From the NCBI RefSeq assembly GCF_033958435.1, contig NC_134152.1:10278001-10342000 (forward strand): 64,000 nucleotides of DNA, read 5' to 3'. Shown here piece by piece: positions 63,778-64,000 of the stretch. The notes under the pieces are model-generated. The model had not been told where the DNA came from. It was given only the letters and a program-made list of their open reading frames with translations, and ran no database searches. A program made the translations under genes and the position numbers. Position 1 is the stretch's first letter. Each line of letters starts with the position of its first letter. The DNA comes from Carettochelys insculpta. Taxonomy: Eukaryota > Chordata > Testudines > Carettochelyidae.

Positions 63778-64000
63778 GGTTATGCCTACACTCCATTCTG
63801 CTTTCAGAAGTGGAATGCAAATGAGTGAGATCGAAAATGCAAATGAAGCGCAGATTTACATAATTTATGCCTCATTTGCATATTACCATATGGTTGTACT
63901 TCCAGAAGAGGCTTTTCTGGAAGTAAAACCAGCTGAGTAGACGAAGCTCCTTTGAAAACCAAGCCCATTCTGGAAAGAACCCTTCTTCCGATTCTGTTTC
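63778..64000. mobile_element. hairpin MITE with octamer motifs, cut by window end
   Basis: Left terminus GGTTATGCCTACACTCCATT, then GGAATGCAAATGAGTGAG and GAAAATGCAAATGAAGCG, the same order as in the 55542 element. The right arm lies beyond the window. Confidence 0.8.

Noticed and set aside
1..64000. CRISPR arrays, operons, ribosome binding sites or other prokaryotic features
   Set aside because: Sequence is vertebrate; the regular repeats present are minisatellites, microsatellites and transposons.

Overview
The window is vertebrate nuclear DNA with no recognisable host coding exon. It is AT-rich single-copy sequence crowded with decayed transposable elements. The mix is CR1 LINEs whose 3' ends carry (ATTCTGTG)-type repeats, two other APE-type LINE families, a nearly intact Penelope-like element (PLE) with RT plus GIY-YIG endonuclease, PIF/Harbinger (HARBI1-like) transposase relics, and many long-hairpin MITEs whose termini resemble GGCTATGTCTACACTAGC. 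This points to a non-avian sauropsid, most likely a turtle, less likely a crocodilian. That is inferred from repeat content; no species-diagnostic gene is present.

Layout. 1-1.0 kb: an ~89 bp minisatellite and unassigned sequence. 1.0-3.6 kb (-): a 5'-truncated APE LINE (family A) lying against a Myb/SANT (trihelix) domain relic at 3.6-4.25 kb. 4.9-5.35 kb: a long-hairpin MITE between CT/CA and TG microsatellites. 5.35-9.2 kb: no gene. 9.2-15.2 kb: a PLE tail, a minus-strand CR1 that still shows the ORF1 esterase C-terminus and ORF2, a HARBI1-like relic, and a second CR1 inserted in it. 15.4-17.6 kb: MITE, ancient SINE-like repeat, CR1 tail. 17.6-21.2 kb: repeat-poor. 21.2-26.3 kb (+): a second family A LINE broken in its C-terminal part by an RTE-like LINE in the same orientation. 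28.1-28.5 kb: a third type of LINE C-terminus. 30.1-31.9 kb: CR1 RT half. 34.2-35.7 kb: two hairpin MITEs and a 172 bp near-perfect hairpin. 35.8-40.7 kb: hAT-like end, CR1 tails, unassigned DNA. 40.76-42.23 kb: nested MITE stack. 43.4-47.7 kb: foldback family A LINE tail, SINE-like repeat split by a MITE with a TTA target duplication, CR1 tail, PLE tail, Harbinger non-autonomous element, second PLE copy. 48.8-51.8 kb: three MITEs. 52.2-57.65 kb: a compound stack (PLE tail, MITE, hairpin MITE, 2.5 kb PLE, hairpin MITE, HARBI1-like element). 57.65-64 kb: mostly unassigned, with a hairpin MITE at 62.2 kb and another cut by the window end.

How the parts relate. The elements are independent mobile units. 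The HARBI1-like transposases and the trihelix relic are the kinds of protein that autonomous PIF/Harbinger elements encode and may represent the family that mobilised the MITEs. The PLE at 53.0-55.5 kb is the best-preserved element: one RT frame with intact YIDD, one frameshift before the GIY-YIG domain, 11 bp target duplication and ~205 bp inverted end repeats.

Most notable signal. Six PLE-derived ends carry the same small RNA-like fold: a CUGANGA core, a hairpin GUGGG/CCCAC, GAAA, a short palindromic AGCU, and flanking arms that re-pair by compensating changes. This is a minimal type I hammerhead ribozyme, a class already known in Penelope-like elements.
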